The position numbers and the translations under genes are program-made. The notes beneath the pieces are model-generated. The model was not told where the DNA came from and made no database searches. It saw only the letters and a program-made list of their open reading frames with translations. From NCBI GenBank assembly GCA_033980235.1, contig CM067068.1, positions 32,521,046 through 32,585,045 of the forward strand: a stretch of 64,000 nucleotides of DNA, written 5' to 3'. Position 1 is the stretch's first letter. The number at the start of each line of letters is the position of its first letter. The stretch comes from Diadema setosum. Taxonomy: Eukaryota > Echinodermata > Echinoidea > Diadematoida > Diadematidae. Positions 46,921 through 57,595 of this stretch are shown here, piece after piece.

Positions 46921-49094
46921 TGTGGATTTCTCAAGGTCACATGAACACAATCCTGGGGGTTTTATTCTCCTCATATGGATATGGATGATTTATCCACAAA
47001 TACCTGAAAGGGTATCCATCGTCACCACTGGCACCTGGACTGAATATTACAGAGATGTCAGTGACTTCTATTTTAAAGCGTTGTTACCCAGAGAGGTTCA
47101 CAGGAACTCGAGGGAAACGGCGATCAGTTTTCATTGTAGTGAACATTGCCCTGCTGTGTTTAGAATGCCTGAATAAAATCAAACAGAATCTGGAGCATAT
47201 TTCATAATCAGAGCTTTCCTACCTGGAGGTGCAGCTTGGTGTCAAGTCCAGTCTTAAAGATTGAACTTTTTTTCTTTCTTTCGTCCCCGCATTTGTACAA
47301 GACAAAACACTGATGTTTATTCACAACAATAACAAAAATGAGAAGAATTGACATTTTCACATACAATATTTCATATGTCATTTTAGGTTTTTGTTGGTGA
47401 CATAAATGTGAGGATATGCTTGATTAAGCTGGCATCTGCCCTATGGGATATTTCCTTGGCTGTTCTTTGAGAAACTTTGGGATGATGAATGGATGCAGGT
47501 TGTCATGGCAATGATGCCTTCTATTAAGGAAAGGAGAAGAGGTGATGAATTCCATCTGGGAAAGGAGATCTGTGGACCCTACAGCTGTGTGTACATCATA
47601 ATCTCGAACTCTTTGGGAAACTGCTTTCAAGAAATTGTGACGCTGCCATGCTAAACTGTCCTATATATTCCAGCTGCAATTCTTGTCACTCATGCCCATT
47701 GATGATGCCTTTGAGAGTGTTGTCTGATAAATGGCATTTCAATCTGTAGTGTAGTCTGTTTGCAACGATGTGTACTGTGAAAGGAAATCATCTTCAATCT
47801 CATAATGTGCAGTAAATTCTCCTCTGAAACATTCTTCCATTTCCCCAAGATGGGAGCAGTGATAGTGAAAACATAAGATAAATGTTTCAAGCTTTTTTGT
47901 GGGTGTAAGGACTGTGTGCACAGTAAACCATCTCATCTCAGTGTTAAGAAATGAAATAATCTCCCAGACACGACGTGCAAGGGTGTACCCACCCCAGATT
48001 TCGAAACGATATGCACAGCTTGAGCATGGCTGCAAAGCACACGTAGGGATAATAAGAGGTGGATCAAAAGGGCATGTTAAGAATGACAGGGGGCATCATA
48101 AAGCACTCATTCATGTCGTGCTGCCAAGTCGGTAAGCGACTGATCGTTAATCTGCCAAGTTCGATTTCTACAGGGGTAATCCTCTGTCCATTGGTTCAAA
48201 TTTGCCGAAAATTGTGAGGGGATTGCAGAGAGAAAAGAGGAATGCCTTGCGTTGATGAGTTTCTCGGCGGACAAGTGTCTGGTAAAGCGGAGCGGCATGG
48301 CTTGGAAATGACAATGCTCGGCGAGTTTTTTTGGCAGCATCACCCGGGCGATCGTGGATCTGGGTCGACAGCACCTTTCAGCTCCGATGGATGCCACGGA
48401 TATTGCAGGATTATATGATTAATCGCACATTACCCGACTCTCTCCCGGGTGACTGCACCCCGCCTGCCAAGGCCGGCTCAGAAGACGGGAGACAGAGGAA
48501 GGATGAGAGATGAAACGAGCATCTTCTTTCTCTGCGAAGGAATTTGTCGCGGGAGTCGCCTGTTTTGTTCGATGCACTTTTAATGGAACACCGGGACAGA
48601 GATGGATTTCTCCAAGGAAGAATGTTCATCCTCAGTCAATTTTTATCGGCAGCCATGTAAACATTCCACACTGTGCCCATTCTACCTTGAGAAGAAAATG
48701 CTATGTAAGGTCTCTGACAGAATGGCATTCGCTGTTAAAGACTCTGATTATTTCCGCTTGTTCTGATTATCGACTTCTCCACATATTTGCCTGAATGATT
48801 TGTCTGCATAGCCTTGACTGAGTTGTGGAAGAGCTGAGCATAATACCCTATCCTAAAGATTTCTGCAGTATTTCATTCTTCCACTCGTATGATTAAGTAG
48901 TTTATTTAAACAACAACAGCTGTAGACAGCCCAATACTCTACTGATTTTAAATTCATTTATATGTTTGTTTTGTTTGTGTATTTACTGTTATGCAGACAA
49001 CCTTTAAGTATTATATCCAGAGTCAGTTTGAGATAAAGGGCAAGAAAGAAGAAGAAAGTAAAAAAGAAGAGTAAACATCACAGATAAATAGATA

Positions 49095-49310
49095 TTGTAA
49101 ATGCAGAAATCTTTGCAGTTCATTAGTTTTAACGTATTTTGCGTATTATGACTAGCGCAAAATCTGAAATCTGTGCAAAGAACTTCACAATTTTTTTTTA
49201 CACATTGCCAATGGGTGCACAATTGCGTAGCAGGAATTCAAGAACCCACAAATACGTTTTGGTACTGCTCAGTGTGAAAAATTTATTTTTTGAAAATATG
49301 GACGTTTGCA
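49095..49310. mobile_element. ~215-bp short dispersed element, copy 1
   Basis: Colinear with 51386-51602: TGTAAATGC(A)GAAAT, CTTCACAATTTT, CACATTG/TTTTGAATG, GGACAATTGC-like, GAATTCAAGAACC and GCTCAGTG blocks in the same order. Ends contain inverse TGTAAA/TTTACA-like sequence. Non-coding. Confidence 0.65.
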
Positions 49311-49404
49311 GTGGATAAATAGTGAGGAAGAGAAAGAGGAAGAGAGATAACTATCATGTCTTCTACCACATTCTTGTAGTTCAAAGAATGTACAGGTTGA
49401 AAAA

Positions 49405-49622
49405 ACCACTGCTTTAAAACCAGAAATTTCCGCATGGGTGAAATTTTTGCGATTTCGTGAGGAGCCAAGATTCTTGAAGTTAAAATGCATATATGAAAGT
49501 TCTTGCCTACACTATGCATGAAATGCCTGTGACAAATTCGCAAAAATTTCATGCTGCGAAAAAGGCCGTCAGATCCAATTTACTGAAATTTTATGGCACA
49601 AATATTTCTGGTTTTACAGTAT
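49405..49622 (-). mobile_element. Short foldback element with TACTGTAAAACCAG end, copy 2
   Basis: On the minus strand it begins TACTGTAAAACCAGAAAT and is colinear with 28160-28372. Both ends carry AAAACCAGAAAT-type sequence in inverse orientation, giving the terminal repeat. Confidence 0.7.
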
Positions 49623-50420
49623 CATTCCTGATAGTTCCTGCCCAAGAGGAAAAGAAGTCTTGCTAATTCACCAAAACAAAATGAAGAATGCTAGTATCCA
49701 CATTTGCCTAACTGACTGACAGGTTTAATTGTTCAATTTGAAAAAAACAAAAACAAAAACAAACGAATAAAACATGGAAAACAAAAATGTTGATTCAGAT
49801 GAACTTTCGTATCAGAAATTCATCACGTCAGTTCTTCCCTGATACAAAATCATGCTCTCAAAACAATTTTAGGATTGAGAGGTATCCAGCATTTTGATCT
49901 TTGAGCATGGACTACATAAAAATGAATCCAACCTCTGTCTATTTGTGGTGACCCCACCCCCTGTATAAATTGAATATTAGCCTATTGGAAAACAAATATT
50001 CAGATTGTCAGCAGCAATCAGTCCACCTTTTTGATTTCACTGCTGTTTGATTCTTGTTCCCATTTGTTGGTTGCTGTTTTAAGATGCAATTCAATTTTGT
50101 TTGCGATACATTTCTTTCAACTTTTTTTTTTTTTGAGGGGGGGGGGGTCAATCTCTAACAGAGAGATAGGTTTTGTTTGTAGGTATTGGCAATATTTCAT
50201 CTGGTGCATTGGATCTTCTTTCCTTTTATATTTCTGCACATATTAGTTTTCCAGGAATAGGCTTTCAAGCTCTTGAGAAAGGGGAAACAGAATTACGCAT
50301 ACACACACATACAAGAAAGAAAAAGCCTTGACATCACGTTTGTTCTGCATTTCCATACGGTATATCGTGAAAATCAGAAGACCCTGTCTGATGCTTCAGT
50401 CTTCTATGTCCATGTTATGG

Positions 50421-50640
50421 AGGCACTGTGGTATAGTGGATGAAACTCTTGACTTTGCAGGTCCCCGGGTCAAACTTGCAAAGTGGTCATGTCCCTGCAT
50501 GAGATGTTTTTACCCACATTGTCCCTCTCGATCGTGTATAAATGGGTACCTGGCAATGCTAGGGTAATAATAATGGCAGGGCCCTCTGGTAGAGCAGTGC
50601 TGTTAAACACTGAAGAGGCTACCCTGGATATAATACATAG
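50421..50640 (+). mobile_element. tRNA-derived SINE
   Basis: The 5' part looks like a tRNA promoter: TGGTATAGTGG at 50429-50439 fits the RNA polymerase III A box (TRGYnnARnnG), and GGGTCAAACTT at 50467-50477 is a near B box (GGTTCRAnYC with changes). The body continues with AATGGGTACCTGGCAATGCT, GGGTAATAATAATGGC, GGTAGAGCAGTGCTGTTAAA and GAAGAGGCTACCC, wording I associate with tRNA-derived SINEs of marine invertebrates. No ORF. The 5' limit (about 50402-50421) and family name are uncertain. Confidence 0.7.
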
Positions 50641-51121
50641 GACCATATCAGTATGATATGATTACATTATGAGTTTGTTGTGTGCACTGATATAATGTAT
50701 ATTTGTGAAAAAAAAAAATATTATACACTGTAGATTTGGAAACATGATGCCAAAATTATTGTTGTAACAGCTGCTTCTACATTGATTCAAGCAGCCACAA
50801 TGTATTGACTGTATATATGCTAACATTTGTTAGATATTCAAGACCATGATTTGTTATTATTCATACATTTTTTTTTCCATCTCAGCCAGACACATATTTG
50901 CTCATAAAACATATAGTGACTATGGCACCATCTGCTATTCCACCACAAATTAATTTGATTGAAATATTGCTCATGAAAAACTAAGTTCTAGATCATGTTG
51001 CATACATATAGAAACAAGCAGGATTTTGTTTCAGGGGTTTGGAAATGGAAAAGTAGAGAGAGGCAGAAATGGGTGACATGAAAAAAAAAAATATCTATGT
51101 AATAGGGAGAATATATTTGCA

Positions 51122-51140
51122 GGAGAGAGAGAGAGAGAGA
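51122..51140. repeat. (GA)n microsatellite
   Basis: Nine GA units within a purine-rich stretch (51050-51260). Confidence 0.9.
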
Positions 51141-51385
51141 CTAATATATAAAGAGAAAATAGCACAAGAAGTCTATACAGAAAGATGTAAAAGGAAACGA
51201 AAAGTTAATAGAAAAAATATAGAAAGTACAAAAGCAGCAAAAGAAAGAGAGAGCAGGTATTTTGTAGTACATTTGGACATAAAAGAATGATCAGCTACTT
51301 GCACATATTTATAAAGGAATCAATGCCAAATCTTCTCCTCGCATGACTATTTCCAAGAAGTTTCACTTCTCACTGAAATAGATGT

Positions 51386-51602
51386 ACTGTAAACGCCAAA
51401 ATTTTTACTGTACATTTTTGCATACTTCAGGCTACTTCTGGCCAATGAGAATTTTAAAACCCGCAAAAATATCTTCACAATTTTCTCTGCACATTTTGAA
51501 TGAGTGGACAATTGCACACCGCGAATTCAAGAACCTTTGAGTATGTTTTTGATCTGCTCAGTGCCAGAAATTAATCACTCCAAAAGTACAGTAAATGTTC
51601 AG
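51386..51602. mobile_element. ~215-bp short dispersed element, copy 2
   Basis: Starts TACTGTAAACGCCAAAATTT and ends with the inverse-type AAAAGTACAGTAAAT; colinear with 49095-49310. Confidence 0.7.
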
Positions 51603-51673
51603 TAAATATGGGAGCAAAACATTCAAGGGGATCAAGCTGTGCTTGTGAATGAGAAAGTAACCTAACAATCATC

Positions 51674-51743
51674 GCCTGCCTGGTAGAAGGGCCCTAAGGT
51701 TTGCAGACTGTAAGGCTCGCTAGGGGCCTTCTGTCAGGCAGGC
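51674..51743 (+). ncRNA. Candidate pre-miRNA-like hairpin, 70 nt
   Basis: GCCTGCCTGGTAGAAGG at the 5' side pairs with CCTTCTGTCAGGCAGGC at the 3' side: 17 consecutive pairs including two G-U pairs. One G-G mismatch and five more pairs (CCCTA/TAGGG) follow. The 21-nt or so apical part contains a further small TTGC/GTAA stem. Length, near-continuous stem and unpaired flanks fit a microRNA precursor, and it lies in sense in a host intron. No homologue is recalled, and it could instead be a degraded foldback element. Confidence 0.4.
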
Positions 51744-51788
51744 TATGCCTTACTAATGATTCGATCACACTGGAAAATATGTTGTGCC

Positions 51789-52349
51789 TTAAAGGTAGGG
51801 GATACCTTTTACAGAACTCCCAAAATGCAGCAAAACATTAAATATGAACCTCAGGGGACTTGTTTAGGCCACTGCTTAGAAATTTGGAAGTCAACAGTTA
51901 TCTACAATTTGAATAATGCACAAAACTCAATTACTCAGTAGTTCTGTGTGTCAGCCACACTTAAGCCTTTTTGTTGCAGTCTTCTGTATTTTTTTATCTA
52001 TAAACACAAATCTAAAAGTATAAGAGCTGATGTAATAACATATAGAGTGTGTGGCAAGAATGTATATAGAAATGTTTGTAAGTTTTGATGAACTTTATTC
52101 ACAAAATATACATGATGGACACACATGCAGTGCATGGGTCTGCAAAGGTAACCTAGTAATGTACTGGAATTTACGGTGAGCCCCGAAAAAAATTCAATTC
52201 AAAATCTAACGGTCAATAAAAATGTACTAAATGTTACCTTCCACTTTCAATACTTTATGGGAGTTTCTAAAATGATACTCTCTTCAACATACCACTGTGT
52301 TTACAGAACTCTTTATTTAAGGCATGCAAATGGGATTCCCTACCTTTAA
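51789..52349. mobile_element. ~560-bp element with TTAAAGGTAGGG ends
   Basis: Left TTAAAGGTAGGGGATACCTT and right inverse GGGATTCCCTACCTTTAA. Sub-terminal TTTTACAGAACTCCC and ACAGAACTC words recur near the other end. Non-coding. Its right TTTAA is shared with the next element. Confidence 0.75.
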
Positions 52350-52512
52350 AGGAATATTGTAGCCAAATATGTGGATTTAGTATTAAGTGCAGCAATATTA
52401 TTAGAACACAAGAGTGAATTCTGAGGAAAATTGGACAATCCGTTCCTAAGTTAGGAATTTTTAAAGTTTCGGTGTCGCCATCACCAGATGAGAAGGCTAC
52501 AACAGTATGTGA
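52346..52512. mobile_element. Half copy of palindromic family B
   Basis: TTTAAAGGAATATTGTAGCC onward matches the left arm of family B (GCAGCAATATTATTAGAACAC, AATTGGACAATCCGTTC, AGATGAGAAGGCTACAACAG). The right arm is missing. Confidence 0.75.
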
Positions 52513-55094
52513 CACCTTCAAATTACATTACATTCAGGGTGTTTTTTTTTGGGGGGGGGGGAGGAGGGTGTGATAACCAGCTTTAATAGTACTTTTGCTG
52601 TTCTGTTTGTTTGACTTCATTCTCTATCTTGAGAGTCGACTTGGATTATTGGGTGGACTCCCTCCTTTAAGAGATCTCAGTCCTGTGCGTTCTGGGATCA
52701 GTGACGCTCGACTAGACAACACAGCTGCACAGACGTGGAATATCAGTGATTATGCTTAATGGAGCAACAAAACATGGAATTCCTTGATGTGCCATTGTAT
52801 TTTTAGGGGATGTTTTTAATTTTTTTTTCCAGTTTTTGATATCACTGATACACGAGAGTAAACATGATAAATGTTCTGCACTTCATAGGAGACTGTCCTT
52901 CAAATGCTACGACAAGTTCATTGACAGTACTAAAATACAATTGATTGGGCCGACTGTTGGCAGATTCAGCCACAAATCATGGAACATTGACATTGATAGA
53001 AAAATAAACACCCATTCATGTGTCATGTTATGTCAATAAAGTGTTAAAATCAGGTAAAAAATGTTCATGTACAATTATTACTTTCGTCAAGTAATTTCAT
53101 GTCTGTGACTCCTGGCAAATTTTGTATACACATGTATATTTCCTCCATAATCGCAAGGAATAAATAGCGAAGATGACATTTTATATTTCATGTATACTGT
53201 CAAGAAGAGAAAAAAAAGGCTCTAACTGACCACCAGTAACCTTTGCTTGGAGACTTTCCTGATGTTTGGCTTTTCCTCATGCAAGCAACGTGGATTCCAA
53301 GTTTCGGAATGCGTCTGTTCAATAAAAGGTTGATGAACCACTTAATACAGGATTTGAACCCAGTCCTATTGGCTGCTAGAGATATGATTTCTGTCACACG
53401 TTGGACCTCCAATTTATGCCATATATCCATGACGTCACACTCTGCCCAACAAAACTGCATGGAAGGAAACAGAATGATGTGCAGCACTGCTCAAGTTTGT
53501 CTAGTACTTGGGCCTCGAAGCGGAGACTGTACGATGCTCGCAGGGGCAGACACCTTATCGACTTGACGCGCATCGCTGCCCAAGCGTTGCCGGCAGCAAC
53601 CTGCGAGAGGCCAAAATCATAGGCAGTCTATTGTGAGATCAAGTCGTCATAGCAAACTTTGAAGATGTTTGAGTATGGCAGAGTTTGATCGTACCTTTTG
53701 CATGGAGTATTGTAAGCACGGAACACACACTGTACCCTGAGGGTTTGGTGTTGTTGTTTTTTTCTTTTGGGGGGGTGGGGTGTCTTTTTCCCCTTTTTTT
53801 TCAGGAAGTGCCAGTGTCATTACGCATTCCACTCACAAAGCAAGCAAAATATTGTTTATGCTTTCCTCCATAATGTGACGGTGATGTCAAATAGATGCTA
53901 TATCACACTGCAGACTGCATGCTGTTGTGGGGGTTTTTTTCTCTTCAATAGCGACTAAAACAATCAAACATTGTAGTCGATTGAAGGGTTTGAATTGTGT
54001 ATTTTCTGTCCAGACACGCATACATGTGCATATGTGTCTTTGTTCGTCAAAGTTTGCTAACATATGCCAGCTTTTTTGGTGATTGGTTGAAACATGGAGG
54101 TCGAAACGTCTCTCTTTGTACCTCCATGGTTAAAAGCAGGCATCTTTAATAATTGAATCTTCAATCAATAGTCTGTTGCACAGTGGTCATAATACATATT
54201 TATAGACACTAGGTTTGCATTAGTGAGCAGTAAACTAGGGTTGATGTGCACATCAACCATGTAAATGAGATGGCATGCCACCAAGTTACCGGTGTCTGAA
54301 GACTGAAATTTCCACTGAATTTGTATGTTCCAACTGTTTCTATTTCATTGGAATATTTCATAGTTTATTTGTTGATGCTTTTTCAGGAAAGAAGATTATT
54401 TGTCAGTGTTGTGTTCCTATATTTTATGGCAACATATTTAAAGTCAGTTATGGGAGAATGATGGAAAATACTCTCTTTTTTTTCAATGGCAGCTGTTTTA
54501 CTCCTATTTGTTCCTATTTCTTCATCTGCAGGGTTGGCAGGATTAACTGCATTGAATGGACTTGAATTGAATGCAAAGTAATTGTTGCATTTCAGTATGA
54601 AACACTGGCTGGCATGCTTTAATGTATAAAATTGCATCTTAAAAAAAAGCCACTGTAAAAAGATCAGTGAATACTGCTGTGGCCCGATTTATTGATTATC
54701 AAAATCTCAATTATGAATGAAAAGTGTGTAGCAACCATGATTAGGTATGTTCTGAGATTGTAGTATTTCCAGTGAACCGTTCTAAGGTAATATTTCACAT
54801 TTTTGCTGTTACCCCACTGAAATTGTCTTATCACAGCATTATTTCATACATCTCTGTGTACATGTGTACATTTCAGAGCCAAAATTGACAGTTCTGCAGG
54901 CATATGGGAGCTATCCTACGTTTTCCCCTTTAAGTGAAGCACTTTATTCCAGTGTCCTGGTCCTTCTGGGGGCACTCAAAAGCTGACTGTCCGTGATGGC
55001 TCGCGCACACAGGCACCTAATCACTTCTGTAGTGGCCAGGGGAAATGAATCTTAACTCAAACCTATTTTTATGCCTCCTTTCAATTTGTCTCAG

Positions 55095-55209
55095 CTGGAG
55101 GATGACATTGTCGCCGTTCCCGGATACCTGACGACGATGAAGAACTTTGCCATGCAGCAGAGCACCAAGGACTGGCTTCTCCTCGAGTTCTCGTCTCTTG
55201 GATTCATCG
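55095..55209 (+). CDS. MGAT4: MGAT4-like exon with the LEDD motif
   Basis: 115-nt exon after TTTGTCTCAG and before GTAAGA; phase 0 in, phase 1 out. It encodes [20 protein letters not shown] followed by [18 protein letters not shown]. The LEDD is the acidic (DXD-like) motif expected to bind metal and UDP-sugar in GT54 enzymes, and both acidic residues are present. The final G starts a glycine codon, matching the G-K-M/L-F continuation in the family, but no exon starting that way was found in 55210-64000. This exon lies 18.3 kb from the previous one. Confidence 0.94.
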
Positions 55210-55390
55210 GTAAGACTTTGTGGAGACAAAATTGGAATAAAGTAATGATCCAAAGAGGATACTGATGGCATTAAGACGTCTATCAGGTATGAGAACCTTG
55301 ATTTCAGCAAAGTCGGACGGCTGACAAGAAAGTTGTGGCAGTTGAAACGTCTATATCAAGTTGACAGGAATTGACATCCCTACAGCACTG

Positions 55391-56834
55391 TTAAAGGGAT
55401 TGTATAGTTTTGGTTGAGGTGGGGATTCAACGTTTAACTTTTTACAAGATAATCAGAAGCCACTTTCTTTAATATAAAAAATATGAAAGAGCATACAATT
55501 TGAAGAGGAATTCAAAGTGTATTTGATGAAAAAACAGTTTTGAAATGACTGAGATATCAAAAAACAAAGTAAAATAAAGTGGTCCTCATAAAAGGAGGGT
55601 CTCACCTTTTATTAGGACCTCTTTGTTTTTGGATATCTCAGCCATTTCAAAACCGATCTTTGTCAAATAAACCTTTAATTCCTCTTGGAATACTTTGCTC
55701 TTTTATATTTCAGATAAGAAGTTGCTATAATTTTTATGCCTCCGCAACGAAGTGGCCGGAGGCATTATGTTTTCGGGTCGTCCGTCCGTCCGTCCGTCCG
55801 TCCGTCCGTCCGTCCGTCCGTCCGTCCGTCCGTCCGTCTGTCCGTCCGTACGTCCGTCCGTCCCGTTTTGTTTTTGTCGATATCTCAAGAACCGTGTGGT
55901 GGTTTTACATCAAACTTGGTATGAGGGTATATCCTTGGGGGATAATACTTTGTGTGGATTTTAGGGTCACAGGGTCAAAGGTCACAGGTTATTTTGTGAA
56001 AAAAAAATTGAAATTCCACATATTTCTCCATATCTCGCAGATGGTTCAAGGTATCTTCATAGAACTTAGTATATATGCTTGTACCGATGGGCAGTGATTA
56101 TCTAGGGAAGTTGGGGGTCATGGGTCAAAGGTCAGGGGGGTCAAAGGTCAAGGTCAACTCCTCAAAATATCACTACTTTCCTTAAAATGCAATATGCCTG
56201 AAGGTTTTGTTTTTGTTTTTTAAACTGGATGTATGGCATGTATTACCCAATATATATTTTTTGGGAAGTTTCTTGCCAAAAGGTCAAAGGTCAAAGGTCA
56301 AGTGAAAGTGCTAAATTGCACTTTTTCCTCCATATCTCGAAAGTAACTCAAGGTATCATCATGAAACTTACATATTTATGCATGTTCTACCTAACAGTGA
56401 TTCTCTGTGGAACTGTGAGGTCAACGGTCAAAGACCAGGTTTAGATAATGCTATTTTCCCATTTGATACTGAAATTATACTTTTTCTCAATACCTTGAAA
56501 ATTACTCAAAGCATAAACTTATAAAAGGGTCAAAAGTCAAGTAGAAATCATTAGTTCCCCAAATACCTGCACTCTGACATTTGAATAATTCATCCAATTG
56601 AACCTAGTTCTAGGAAAGTGAACATTCAGCACATTTGTGGCAAACCTGTCATTTTAATATTTTGCCAATTGTGTGAAACTGTCCTCACACATTGTCAAGA
56701 CATTGTACTATAGACCTATTAGGAGAACCATGCATGATGGCGGAGGCATATCAGTCGCCGTAGCGATATATCTAGTTGCATAAAAAGTTAAAACCTGAAT
56801 TCCCATCTCAACCAAAACTGTACAATCCCTGTAA
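55391..56834. mobile_element. Palindromic family A, copy 3, interrupted
   Basis: TTAAAGGGATTGTATAGTTT begins the left part (55391-55730) and AAAAAGTTAAAACCTGAATT...ACAATCCCTGTAA ends the right part (56779-56834). The two parts join to a normal ~395-bp copy when the 1.05-kb element between them is ignored, so this is a direct record of one element inserting into another. Confidence 0.88.
55731..56778 (+). mobile_element. 1.05-kb (GTCC)n element, copy 2
   Basis: Starts TTTTTATGCCTCCGCAACGA and ends GGCGGAGGCATATCAGTCGC...TATCTAGTTG, as in 1924-3280. It has a purer (CCGT)n tract (55781-55863) and the same body units, with perfect AGGTCA-type direct repeats at 55972-55984, 56122-56134, 56138-56150 and a triple at 56281-56300. 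Non-coding; shorter than copy 1 by a few internal units. Confidence 0.88.
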
Positions 56835-56854
56835 GACCTTAGATATTAGGATGG

Positions 56855-57060
56855 TAAAAAAAAAGGGGGAAGAAAAAGTAGAATGATATTAAGATGATGA
56901 GGTAGAAGGTAGAAGAACACTCAAAAGAAGTAGAAGATGAACAAGTGCATGAGGAAGAAAAATACAAGAAGTAAAAGAAAAAGGACAGAGGAAAGAAAAA
57001 AAAAGAAAGAGGAGAGATGGAGAAGCAGGAGGAAGAGGAGGAATAATATTTTCATTTCTC
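56855..57060. repeat. Purine-rich block
   Basis: GAAGAA, GGAGGA and AAAGAAAA words with few pyrimidines on the + strand; the minus-strand ORF here is compositional. Confidence 0.75.
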
Positions 57061-57204
57061 ATCGCTGAACAGGAGGCTAGCAGTTGAGCTGAGGTGTTGC
57101 TCACATCTCTTTGACACCAAGAGTACCCTTCTGTTGGCGTGAAGAAGAAACTCTTCAGATTCACAAAAGAGACTTATCCAGGTTGTCAAGATGACTCATG
57201 GTCA

Positions 57205-57595
57205 TTAAAGGGACTGTACAGTAGTGGTTGAGGTGGGGATTCATGTTTTGAACATTCCTAAGTGAGATAATGAGAAACATCTTATGAAATATGAAAGAGC
57301 ATGTGATTTTAAGAAGGATTCAACGTTTATTTGATGAAAATTGGTTTTCAAATGGTTGAGATATCCCCCAAAGTGATAATAATAAAAGGCGACATGCCCC
57401 AACTTTATTGGGATCTCTTTGTTTCACCTTGTTTTTGGATATCTCAGACATTTCAAAACCGATTTTCATCAAATAAACTTTTGATACCCCTTAGAATTGC
57501 ATGCTCTTTGACATCTCATAGAGTGGTTTCTGAATATCTCGCAAAACGTTAAAAGCTAAATCCTCACCCCGACCAGAACTGTACACACCCTTTAA
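57205..57595. mobile_element. Palindromic family A, copy 4
   Basis: TTAAAGGGACTGTACAGTAG to ACTGTACACACCCTTTAA, 391 bp, with the usual ATGAGAAAC and ATATCTCGCAAAACGTTAAA blocks in opposite arms. It lies 370 bp after copy 3. Confidence 0.85.

Larger units (their letters stand above)
36775..55094 (+). other. MGAT4: MGAT4-like intron, 18.3 kb, hosting a LINE
   Basis: Bounded by GTAAGC and CTCAG. Holds a possible element at 36.94 kb, a TCTA/TGTC-rich stretch at 37.8 kb, the LINE (39.6-44.0 kb), foldback elements at 46.55, 49.1, 49.4, 51.4 and 51.8 kb, a SINE at 50.4 kb and a miRNA-like hairpin at 51.67 kb. The rest (37330-37780, 37920-39620, 44030-46540, 46930-49090, 52515-55090) is unique; 38800-39060, 44560-44700 and 48140-48560 are GC-richer islands without recognisable coding. 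Confidence 0.85.
17277..55209 (+). other. MGAT4: MGAT4A/B-like gene, internal part (five exons)
   Basis: Five exons of one gene, spliced at GT-AG sites. They total 486 nt, or 161 whole codons with a split codon at each end. All internal junctions keep the frame: phases are 1 before the first exon, then 0, 2, 2, 0, and 1 after the last. The product matches the family of alpha-1,3-mannosyl-glycoprotein 4-beta-N-acetylglucosaminyltransferases (GT54), which in the Golgi transfer GlcNAc from UDP-GlcNAc in beta-1,4 linkage to the alpha-1,3 mannose arm of the N-glycan core. The segment corresponds to roughly residues 130-290 of the ~535-residue vertebrate A/B enzymes. Exons for the cytoplasmic tail, membrane anchor and stem, and for the C-terminal half, were not found and should lie outside the window. 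Similarity looks closer to MGAT4A/B than to MGAT4C, a judgement from recalled family sequence rather than an alignment. Confidence 0.93.

Noticed and set aside
53340..53430. Minus-strand GGTTCAAATCC, a perfect B-box word, suggesting a tRNA or SINE
   Set aside because: The upstream TGGCATAAATTGG is a poor A box and the arms do not fold as a tRNA; no recognisable SINE body follows.
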